Positions 6,170 to 11,210 of a DNA stretch of 24,501 bases are shown here, in pieces. The translations under genes and the position numbers were made by a program. Source of the stretch: a virus; IMG/VR virus record IMGVR_UViG_3300032322_002317, positions 1 through 24,501 of that record, one strand, 5' to 3'. The first letter of the stretch is position 1. Each line of letters begins with the position of its first letter. A model generated the notes under the pieces. The model ran no database searches. It was given only the letters and a program-made list of their open reading frames with translations, and was not told the origin of the DNA.

Positions 6170-6858
6170 ATCACACCACGGGTGAGCGCAGCGGCTTTCT
6201 TGCGGCCAGATCCGTGGGCCGGGAAGGTGACGACGACCCGCCGGTCGGCGCGAGCACAGAGGGGGATGCCTCGCGGCCCACCGCAGTTGCGGCAGTTGAT
6301 GTTGTCGCGGAGCGTGGCGGGGCATTGGACGAAGGTGACACCTTCCTCACGGAAGCAAGAGGGAGCTTCCGGGGGGACGACACAGACGGTGGGAAGGCCA
6401 CGGAGAACGTTGAGGGCTGCGATGTGTGTGTCCTCGCAGGACACGTTGACGGTGAAGCCGATCTCGATCGCTTCACGAATAATGCTTAGGTTGTGGGAAT
6501 TGAGTTTGTGATGGGTGTATGTCCAAGATGCCCGAAGGTGGGCGGACACGCGGGCCAGGGTGAAGACCAGTTCCTGAATGAGATAGCCTCCGGCATGGGG
6601 GAGATCTCCTGCCACGTCGTGGCGGAACATGGCGGATGAGGTCAGGCGGCGGAGTCGGTGGATGAAGTCGGGCCAGGGGATGCCGCGCTCGGGGACTTTG
6701 CTCCAGTGGAGCAGGGTGCGACCATATTCGGCGTAGCAGCCATTAGCTTTGAACGGGCAGGTCGGTGGGCAGGACGATTCCTCCGTCATTGAGACGGCGA
6801 TGGGTCCGGTCTTAGCGTTGCTGGAGACGGGGACGAAGTGAACGAGAGGTTCGATCAT
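6166..6858 (-). CDS. Cys-rich phage protein with CPxxCPFK...GCYAE motif (DUF7227-like)
   Basis: This 230-residue protein carries a four-Cys cluster near residues 30-42 (SSCPPTCPFKANGCYAEYG) followed by LLHWSKV. I associate this with a widespread phage family of unknown function (DUF7227-like; loosely reminiscent of the Gp37/Gp68 group). A second Cys cluster (INCRNCGGPRGIPLCAR) lies near the C-terminus and looks like a zinc ribbon. The central region, with SCEDTHIAALNVLRGLPTVCVV, suggests an alpha/beta core. Metal or Fe-S binding is likely from the cysteines but unproven. The start overlaps the upstream stop (ATGA). Confidence 0.7.
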   Translation of the reverse strand: MIEPLVHFVPVSSNAKTGPIAVSMTEESSCPPTCPFKANGCYAEYGRTLLHWSKVPERGIPWPDFIHRLRRLTSSAMFRHDVAGDLPHAGGYLIQELVFTLARVSAHLRASWTYTHHKLNSHNLSIIREAIEIGFTVNVSCEDTHIAALNVLRGLPTVCVVPPEAPSCFREEGVTFVQCPATLRDNINCRNCGGPRGIPLCARADRRVVVTFPAHGSGRKKAAALTRGVI

Positions 6859-7331
6859 TTAACGAGGGAGGTTAGTAAAATTACGTCATTCTTGGGGCGC
6901 TCGTAGTTATCCCACCCCTCCATTGAGCTGTAGCCTGGGAGGTTTTTAAGAAGCTGAGTCTTTAGATCCGCAAGGATCTTGAAGGATGAAGATTGCTCCC
7001 AACCGGGATGCTCACAGGATTGGTAAGCCAAGCAAAGAGCAGCCCTGGCAATTACGCCAGGTTGGGGGAGCAGGTGGATCTGCTTGTAGGGGGTTTGCTT
7101 GAGCCTGCGATAGTCGTCGCCCCACGCTTGTTCTGCGTCTTCGTAGCGGTACTGGAGGGACAGCCAATTCTCATCAATGAACGCATCACGAACGAGCTGG
7201 GGAGCGTTCGCTTGTGTGGCGTTTTCGATCCCCTTGTATTTGAGATAGAGGTGCGTAGAGTCGCGGGGATTTTGGAAGTAGAAGGAGACGAGGAGATCGT
7301 AGAGATCGTTGGAGCAGAGGAAGGCTGACAT
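6855..7331 (-). CDS. Conserved phage hypothetical protein, 158 aa
   Basis: The C-terminal half carries a pattern I recall from other phage proteins of unknown function: CLAYQSCEHPGWEQS, then a helix, then LPGYSSMEGWDNYE. The N-terminal half is helical with many aromatic residues (LYDLLVSFYFQN). There is no signal peptide and no recognised catalytic motif. It overlaps the downstream Cys-rich gene by ATGA. About 50 non-coding bases precede it on the minus strand (7332-7382), with no confident promoter seen. Confidence 0.68.
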   Translation of the reverse strand: MSAFLCSNDLYDLLVSFYFQNPRDSTHLYLKYKGIENATQANAPQLVRDAFIDENWLSLQYRYEDAEQAWGDDYRRLKQTPYKQIHLLPQPGVIARAALCLAYQSCEHPGWEQSSSFKILADLKTQLLKNLPGYSSMEGWDNYERPKNDVILLTSLVK

Positions 7332-7382
7332 TTGGGGATTGCGAGGGGATAAACAAAGGATGGACAGGTTTGGTGCTGTTAA

Positions 7383-7550
7383 TCAGTCGTGAGCTTCTGC
7401 GGCTAGATTGTCATTGACAACAAGCTCCCGTTGCCACCTTTCCAGGTAGACACGGAACTCTGCACGTTCGCCGTCGTTTAGCATGAAGTCGCCAGTGAAG
7501 ACAGCGGCGTCGATCTCTTCGCAGGATCTGCGTAGGTAAGCTCTCATCAT
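7383..7550 (-). CDS. Small helical phage protein, 55 aa
   Basis: I placed the start at the first ATG of MMRAYLRRSCEEIDAAV because it overlaps the upstream stop (TAATG); the frame's longer extension lies inside the next gene. The sequence (GDFMLNDGERAEFRVYLERWQRELVV) matches a common small phage protein style built of two helices with GDF and ERA...YLERW. The function of such proteins is unknown to me. Confidence 0.62.
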   Translation of the reverse strand: MMRAYLRRSCEEIDAAVFTGDFMLNDGERAEFRVYLERWQRELVVNDNLAAEAHD

Positions 7551-7753
7551 TAAGCCCCAACGTGAGGGACAAGACCTAGAGCCTCGATAATTACTCCCGT
7601 TGTGTGGTAGGGGAAGCGGAGACATGTTTTGCCGCTAAATAACCACTTTTGAAAGGTTGGAGAGAACCAGAGGTCTTCAGGGTTGACCCCTACAGAAGAA
7701 AGCTCCTGCGCAGTTACAGGAGGGATGGCGCGATTACGGAAGTGTTCTTTCAC
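7550..7753 (-). CDS. Hypothetical protein, 67 aa
   Basis: The predicted start is GTG at 7753. The protein contains VTAQELSSVGVNPEDLWFSP and an aromatic middle, and ends VIIEALGLVPHVGA. No family is recognised. It lies six bases after the upstream stop and overlaps the next start, consistent with operon membership. Confidence 0.55.
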   Translation of the reverse strand: MKEHFRNRAIPPVTAQELSSVGVNPEDLWFSPTFQKWLFSGKTCLRFPYHTTGVIIEALGLVPHVGA

Positions 7754-7759
7754 GGAAAT

Positions 7760-7993
7760 TTAGGAGTACAACTGGACTTCGGCACCTTTGCCGTACCTTT
7801 CAAAAAGATCCGCCGCGTATTCGGCAGAGACTGTTCGGGAGGCCAGGACACGGCCCGCCTGGGTTCGGGCTTCGGAGAACCACCATCCAGGCCCGTGCAT
7901 TTCTGAACGGTGAAAATGGACCCACGCTGATTGGGAGGGTACAAAGACGCTCCATGCGTAAACCCTGGCTAGGGTTGGGACAAGATCTGCCAT
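7760..7993 (-). CDS. Hypothetical protein, 77 aa
   Basis: I chose the ATG at 7993 (MADLVPTLARVYAW) because it follows the upstream stop directly; the longer frame would lie inside that gene. The middle is Trp-rich (SAWVHFHRSEMHGPGWWFSEA), and the C-terminal part (SAEYAADLFERYGKGAEVQLYS) is helical and then extended. No known family. Confidence 0.58.
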   Translation of the reverse strand: MADLVPTLARVYAWSVFVPSQSAWVHFHRSEMHGPGWWFSEARTQAGRVLASRTVSAEYAADLFERYGKGAEVQLYS

Positions 7994-7994
7994 C

Positions 7995-8363
7995 TCAATA
8001 CATCTGTAGGATGTTGTTGTCATCGAGGTAAACCTCAATTGACGGGAAGGAATGGGCGAGGGTTGTTAGCTTGTCGCCCCATGGGGCATGCCAATCACCA
8101 TCCCAGAAACCAGCTCCGTGGTGGTTTCTGGTCAGGATGAAGTCATGGGCGGCGTAGTCCCACTCGTCCCCCTGGTTAGGGTCGATCATCATGGCTCGAT
8201 GCTCGACTGCGTCGAAGCCGATTAACTCCGCTTGTGCGCGGAAGCTATCCCAGTCTTGGCGGATGCGGTGAATAAGGCCGCTGCTGATACTGGTGCCAGC
8301 TTCGATCTCTTCAGACCAAAGGAGAGTCTGAAGTGCGTGATTGTGTGCTGTCACTTTGCACAC
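7995..8363 (-). CDS. Conserved phage protein of the HDFxLTRNxHGAGFWD type, 122 aa
   Basis: The core HDFILTRNHHGAGFWDGDW followed by GDKLTTLAHSFPSIEVYLDD is a pattern I recognise from many phage and bacterial accessory proteins, usually annotated as hypothetical. The N-terminal half is helical (RQDWDSFRAQAELIGFDAVEHRAM). No enzymatic activity is assigned to the family as far as I know. It overlaps the upstream gene by 13 bases and the next gene follows immediately. Confidence 0.7.
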   Translation of the reverse strand: MCKVTAHNHALQTLLWSEEIEAGTSISSGLIHRIRQDWDSFRAQAELIGFDAVEHRAMMIDPNQGDEWDYAAHDFILTRNHHGAGFWDGDWHAPWGDKLTTLAHSFPSIEVYLDDNNILQMY

Positions 8364-8557
8364 CTCCGGCGAATTTCATCTCCGTATGTAGCCGCCTGGT
8401 CGGAGTAGTAACCTTCCCGAATGGGATTCCAGCCACGCATGGCGGCCTCCGCTTTGCGGCAGTCTGCTGCGGTATAACGTAGAGCGCAGAGACTAAGAGT
8501 TTCTGCGTGAGCCCGCCACTTCACAAAGTCAGCGGGTGTGGCGTAGAGAGTGATCAT
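8351..8557 (-). CDS. Hypothetical protein, 68 aa
   Basis: The protein starts MITLYATPADFVKWRAHAE and ends in a basic stretch (YGDEIRRRCAK). It appears mostly helical, and no family is recognised. The start overlaps the upstream stop by ATGA and its end overlaps the next gene, as is usual in this operon. Confidence 0.58.
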   Translation of the reverse strand: MITLYATPADFVKWRAHAETLSLCALRYTAADCRKAEAAMRGWNPIREGYYSDQAATYGDEIRRRCAK

Positions 8558-8868
8558 TGGTTCCTGGAGAACACAAAGGTTCCAGACTTCTCGTCAATGA
8601 CGGAGAAGTCCAGTAGGACCCAACTCCTACTATTTTTCCAGTGCGAGAGTGCTGCCATGGCAGCGGCGAGGTGGTTTTCGTTTTCTGTAAGGCAGTATTC
8701 CTTGGTTTCGCTGACACGAACCATGCCTATGTAGGCCCGGTATTCTGTGTTACCGTTTTCGTCACGTTGACGAATAGTTCGGACAACGTCAATTAGTGGC
8801 CGGGGCGTGGTAGTACGCCAAAGGTCCATCGCGGCTTTTGCCGGATGGATAGTTGTTGTCGCTGACAT
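8554..8868 (-). CDS. Hypothetical protein, 104 aa
   Basis: This is an alpha/beta-looking protein: helix (HPAKAAMDLW), strands (TEYRAYIGMVRVSETKEYCL), helix (NHLAAAMAALSHWKNS), strands (WVLLDFSVIDEK, GTFVFSR). No family is recognised. It is the first gene of the long coupled run leading leftward to 1689. Its leader carries a hairpin (8877-8889) eight bases before the start and a terminator-like hairpin further upstream (8930-8954). Confidence 0.62.
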   Translation of the reverse strand: MSATTTIHPAKAAMDLWRTTTPRPLIDVVRTIRQRDENGNTEYRAYIGMVRVSETKEYCLTENENHLAAAMAALSHWKNSRSWVLLDFSVIDEKSGTFVFSRNQ

Positions 8869-8876
8869 GAGTCAGA

Positions 8877-8889
8877 CGGGCAGAGCCCG
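8877..8889 (-). promoter_or_regulatory. Leader hairpin upstream of the gene starting at 8868
   Basis: CGGGC and GCCCG enclose a 3-base loop, eight bases before the ATG. The hairpin and its flanks match the leader at 6005-6017. It is positioned to affect ribosome loading. Confidence 0.45.
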
Positions 8890-8929
8890 ATGGTAGGTGG
8901 ACAGGAGGGACAGGCCCTCATCAAAAGTA

Positions 8930-8954
8930 CCCCTAGACGCAGTACGCCTAGGGG
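8930..8954 (-). terminator. Terminator-like hairpin after the 57-aa gene
   Basis: On the minus strand CCCCTAGGCG pairs with CGTCTAGGGG through one G-U, followed by TACTTTTG. It has the same loop architecture as the hairpin at 9451-9475, with compensated stem changes (T-A/A-T exchanged for C-G/G-C). It is more consistent on the minus strand, where the internal mismatch becomes a G-U pair. Confidence 0.5.
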
Positions 8955-8983
8955 AAAATTTTGGGGAGAGATTGTCTAGTCAA

Positions 8984-9157
8984 TTAGATAGCGCTGCGGA
9001 TAAACTTCTTTGCTGCTAGTAAGCTGCAAAATGTATTGTAGCCGTGGTGATTGACAGCAAAATTGTGTTGAAGCCGGCAGTAGCGATCCAGACAGATAAT
9101 GCGGACACCCTTGTAATAGGTATCGTGTGGATTCGCAAGAAGTCCAGTAGGTGACAT
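8984..9157 (-). CDS. Small hypothetical protein, 57 aa
   Basis: An uninterrupted frame from ATG at 9157 to TAA gives a protein-like sequence: MSPTGLLANPHDTYYKGVRI, then CLDRYCRLQHNFAVNHHG, then SLLAAKKFIRSAI. It has clear hydrophobic-polar alternation, two Cys near the centre and a basic amphipathic end. A terminator-like hairpin follows about 30 bases downstream, which fits a real gene. No Shine-Dalgarno is evident. The family is unknown. Confidence 0.5.
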   Translation of the reverse strand: MSPTGLLANPHDTYYKGVRIICLDRYCRLQHNFAVNHHGYNTFCSLLAAKKFIRSAI

Positions 9158-9191
9158 ATTCAGGAATGGGTCAAGGACAGGCGAAGGTTGG

Positions 9192-9425
9192 TTAGGTATT
9201 AGCTAGAGTGTGTGCAAGTTTAATGCTGTCTACATCGCCAGCAGATAACAGATGGCATAGCAGTTGCGCCTTTCTACGATCCTCAGCAGTAAGCTTTATT
9301 GGTGTAGATGGTGCTTTGACCCTAGATTCTGTAAATCCCATAGACCGTAAACTGGTACGACGGGCTACAACAGGCTTGACCCATTCTGCGCGTTTGTGGT
9401 GCGAACGGGGCGGATTTTTTGACAT
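9192..9425 (-). CDS. Basic small protein, 77 aa, possible nucleic-acid binder
   Basis: The first half is strongly basic and Pro/Ser-rich (KNPPRSHHKRAEWVKPVVARR), and the second half is helical (EDRRKAQLLCHLLSAGDVDSIKLAHTLA). That layout suits RNA or DNA binding but is not diagnostic. It is the first gene downstream of the long structured region and has its own promoter (9541-9569) and a leader with three hairpins, one of which could hide its Shine-Dalgarno. An RNA partner for the upstream structured RNA is a speculation that fits the context. Confidence 0.58.
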   Translation of the reverse strand: MSKNPPRSHHKRAEWVKPVVARRTSLRSMGFTESRVKAPSTPIKLTAEDRRKAQLLCHLLSAGDVDSIKLAHTLANT

Positions 9426-9434
9426 AAGCTAAAC

Positions 9435-9451
9435 CTCACAAATAGGGTGAG
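9435..9451 (-). promoter_or_regulatory. Hairpin at the ribosome binding site of the 77-aa gene
   Basis: On the minus strand CTCAC pairs with GTGAG across a 7-base loop. The 3' arm runs into the GAGG Shine-Dalgarno ten bases before the ATG at 9425. It is positioned to sequester the ribosome binding site. Confidence 0.45.
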
Positions 9452-9475
9452 CCCCAGACGCAGAACGCCTGGGGC
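9451..9475 (-). terminator. Strong GC hairpin in the leader of the 77-aa gene
   Basis: GCCCCAGGCG pairs with CGTCTGGGGC (one G-U) on the minus strand, without a following U-run. It is a sequence relative of 8930-8954. It may be a terminator stem, an RNA stabiliser or a regulatory leader element. Confidence 0.4.
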
Positions 9476-9478
9476 AAC

Positions 9479-9503
9479 AAAAACTGACACAGCGCGACTG
9501 TGT
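9479..9503 (-). terminator. Intrinsic terminator or attenuator at the end of the structured region
   Basis: ACACAG and CTGTGT pair around a 5-base loop (9487-9503). Three bases later comes a run of five U on the minus strand (9479-9483). It would end RNAs coming from the upstream promoters and could act as an attenuator for the gene at 9192-9425. Confidence 0.5.
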
Positions 9504-9540
9504 GATCTCGCTATAATAAACTGGAAATATTCTGTTAATG

Positions 9541-9569
9541 ATTGTAGACTGTGTCAGCTTGACTGACAA
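9541..9569 (-). promoter_or_regulatory. Strong minus-strand promoter with an operator-like palindrome in its spacer
   Basis: TTGTCA (9564-9569) and TACAAT (9541-9546) are exactly 17 bases apart. The inverted repeat GTCAG/CTGAC with a 5-base centre (9553-9567) fills the spacer, a typical repressor position. Transcription would start near 9534 and read into the gene at 9192-9425 through the attenuator-like hairpins. Confidence 0.6.
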
Positions 9570-9717
9570 CTGAACGGCTGGCCGTTACAGACTACAACTA
9601 TCCTACAAACCGGATAGACAGGTTGTTTCTATACTCGCATTGTGCAGTCGAAACTGCGTTACTTGCGACGCTCAAGAAACGTGACCGGGAGCAGTGCGGT
9701 TACTCGCATGGCCACAA

Positions 9718-9737
9718 CTATTCTATTGTCAAGGTTC
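9718..9737 (-). promoter_or_regulatory. boxA-like antitermination motif, copy 2
   Basis: The minus strand reads GAACCTTGACAATAGAATAG, 18 of 20 identical to copy 1 at 9877-9896. From memory, the cyanobacterial rRNA spacer boxA is GAACCTTGAAAA followed by CTGCATA; this differs in few positions. Here the motif's GAACCTTG also forms the 3' arm of a UGCG-loop hairpin (9730-9747). Confidence 0.45.
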
Positions 9738-9876
9738 GCAAACCTTGAAACCGACTAGAATCGCGCTAACGGATCGACCGACTTTGCACACTACACCTGT
9801 CCCTCCGTACACACCACTTGCGTGGTTTCGCGTCCGGGATCAGTGGCACCGTGCGCCGATAGTTTCTGGCGCGTTT

Positions 9877-9896
9877 CTATTCAGTTGTCAAGGTTC
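9877..9896 (-). promoter_or_regulatory. boxA-like antitermination motif, copy 1
   Basis: The minus strand reads GAACCTTGACAACTGAATAG, close to the boxA of cyanobacterial 16S-23S spacers as I recall it. Immediately upstream on the RNA is a hairpin with arms CCCGG and CCGGG (7-base loop), in the position a boxB-like element could take. No rRNA sequence is present nearby. Confidence 0.5.
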
Positions 9897-9941
9897 ACCC
9901 GGACTCTCACCGGGGGCAGCCTGGTGGCTGTCGATGTATCT

Positions 9942-9970
9942 AGTATGGCACAGTTTGGCGGATCTGTCAA
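9942..9970 (-). promoter_or_regulatory. Tandem minus-strand promoter 3
   Basis: TTGACA (9965-9970) and CATACT (9942-9947) are 17 bases apart, with the shared GGTTGAC context. It would start RNA near 9935, just upstream of the first boxA-like motif. Confidence 0.5.
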
Positions 9971-10065
9971 CCGGTTTGGATGGTGCCGAGCCCATAAAGG
10001 GGGGTCGACTGGCGAGGGGAGGAGAACCGGGAACGACGTCCGCGGGACTCCCCTCGCTTGAACCA

Positions 10066-10095
10066 AATCTATCACCCGTTTTGCAGATCCGTCAA
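10066..10095 (-). promoter_or_regulatory. Tandem minus-strand promoter 2
   Basis: TTGACG (10090-10095) and TAGATT (10066-10071) are separated by 18 bases. The -35 lies inside the inverted repeat GATCCGT/ACGGATC (10086-10114). The RNA would begin just before the 10-bp stem at 10012-10057. Confidence 0.45.
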
Positions 10096-10162
10096 CCAAT
10101 CCGCCTAACGGATCGGGCCAGGTCCAGCAGTAAGGGGAATCACGCCTGCGCGTGTGTGCGTG

Positions 10163-10191
10163 AGTTTACCATACTTCGGCGCAGCTGTCAA
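10163..10191 (-). promoter_or_regulatory. Tandem minus-strand promoter 1
   Basis: TTGACA (10186-10191) and TAAACT (10163-10168) are exactly 17 bases apart. The GGTTGAC context is shared with promoters 2 and 3 and with those at 1601-1629 and 14005-14033. This is the outermost promoter feeding the structured region. Confidence 0.6.
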
Positions 10192-10294
10192 CCTTACTGG
10201 AGTCGCACCGAGACTCAGGCTGAGACTGGCATCACCTGTTAACTACACATACACCTACTAAAAAATTGTATATGTATGTATTCGCTCAACCACC

Positions 10295-11197
10295 TTATAG
10301 CTCTCCTACCGCCGCCCTAAGTCTGAGCTTTCCTGATTTTAATAACTGACCAATTCTAGACTTACTCAACTGCATCTCGTCCGCAACCTCCTGCAATCCT
10401 TTTTCCTTCACCACAATCTCTTCCAAAACATATCGCTCCTTCTCTGGTAGCTCTTGCATCGCAGCGGCGACCATCTGGTGGTCTTTGGACAAAGGGACAG
10501 ATCCGGGAGGATGGTCGCCGATAGCAGCGCCTGAGGTGTTGAGTGGGGGTAGGTCGTCCTCGGGGGGATCGTCCGCCGCTAACAGGTCACCCAGGCTGCT
10601 GCCCCCATCGACACTGGGACGGTCCAAGCTGACGACTTCCGTTAGGGCGTAGCGCTGGTGTATCAGGAGAATCCGCTCGACGCTGATCCCAGCAAAGTTT
10701 GCCAGCTCCTCAAGAGAGGGTTTGCTGCCAGTCCTTGACTCCACCTCCTGGCTATGTCGCTGAACCTTGTTGAGAGTCTCGTAATTGTTAATAGGGAGGC
10801 GGATTGTCCGCCCTTGGTTGTGGAGCGCCCTGGTAATCCCCTGACGGATCCACCAGTAGGCGTACGTCGAGATGCGGTAACCCCGAGCAGGGTCGTAAAG
10901 CTCCAGACCGCGCATTAACCCGATATTACCCTCCTGAATTAAATCGGAGAATTCAAGCCCCTTGTGTTGAAACTTTTTCGCTATGGATACCACCATGCGG
11001 AGGTTCGTCTTCACCATCGCGTTCATACTGTGGCGACCTCGCTTCTCTAGAGTCCGTGCCGAAGCCGCCTGTTCTGGATAGATATGCGGGTGCAACCATT
11101 CATGAATACGGCGGCAGTGGAGAAGCTGGGCTTCCTCACATAAGATGGGGTGAAGCCCCACTTCCTGCATGTAACTATGTAGTTCGGCGTTAGCCAT
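10295..11197 (-). CDS. Sigma70-family RNA polymerase sigma factor (group 2-like)
   Basis: This 300-residue protein has the core of a primary-type sigma factor. Region 2 (NLRMVVSIAKKFQHKGLEF then DLIQEGNIGLMRG, with ISTYAYWWIRQGITRAL) covers core binding and -10 recognition and melting. A region 3-like segment (RLPINNYETLNKVQR and onward) follows, and region 4 at the C-terminus (ELPEKERYVLEEI ... LQEVADEMQLSKSRIGQLL) recognises -35. It lacks a long region 1.1, like cyanobacterial group 2 sigmas. An acidic Pro-rich linker (near 205-240) between regions 3 and 4 is unusual. It lies last in a leftward phage operon, just upstream of the tandem TTGAC promoters. It may redirect host polymerase to element promoters (inference). 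Confidence 0.92.
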   Translation of the reverse strand: MANAELHSYMQEVGLHPILCEEAQLLHCRRIHEWLHPHIYPEQAASARTLEKRGRHSMNAMVKTNLRMVVSIAKKFQHKGLEFSDLIQEGNIGLMRGLELYDPARGYRISTYAYWWIRQGITRALHNQGRTIRLPINNYETLNKVQRHSQEVESRTGSKPSLEELANFAGISVERILLIHQRYALTEVVSLDRPSVDGGSSLGDLLAADDPPEDDLPPLNTSGAAIGDHPPGSVPLSKDHQMVAAAMQELPEKERYVLEEIVVKEKGLQEVADEMQLSKSRIGQLLKSGKLRLRAAVGEL

Positions 11198-11210
11198 TGG
11201 GATTTATTGT

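Larger units (their letters stand above)
9479..10155 (-). ncRNA. Candidate large structured noncoding RNA or long antitermination leader
   Basis: This is an approximately 670-base stretch without credible coding capacity. It begins just downstream of a good minus-strand promoter (10163-10191) and ends at an intrinsic terminator. It is full of short perfect hairpins: 9573-9586, 9598-9617, 9644-9657, 9730-9747, 9813-9826, 10012-10057 (10-bp stem) and 10086-10114. Read as minus-strand RNA, three hairpins close with stable tetraloops: UUCG (9649-9652), UGCG (9737-9740, a UNCG loop) and GCAA (9818-9821, a GNRA loop). The plus-strand loops are not of these classes. Two boxA-like motifs lie inside, and an 18-base segment (9759-9776) recurs at 10098-10115 with three changes. 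Large phage RNAs such as GOLLD and ROOL are comparable in size, but no match was tested. Internal promoters could generate shorter forms. Confidence 0.45.

Noticed and set aside
9512-9517. A perfect TATAAT on the plus strand
   Set aside because: No -35-like hexamer stands 16-18 bases upstream, and no plus-strand gene follows; the opposing minus-strand promoter at 9541-9569 is far better.
9694-10242. A 182-codon open frame on the plus strand across the structured region
   Set aside because: It begins at GTG without a ribosome binding site and has Pro/Ser/Arg-rich low-information composition. It runs through perfect hairpins, promoters and boxA-like motifs on the opposite strand, so it is best explained as a chance frame over RNA sequence.
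9479-10290. tRNA genes within the non-coding region, as often found near large phage RNAs
   Set aside because: I found no combination of T-loop, anticodon arm and 7-bp acceptor on either strand; the TTCG at 9649-9652 belongs to a simple tetraloop hairpin.
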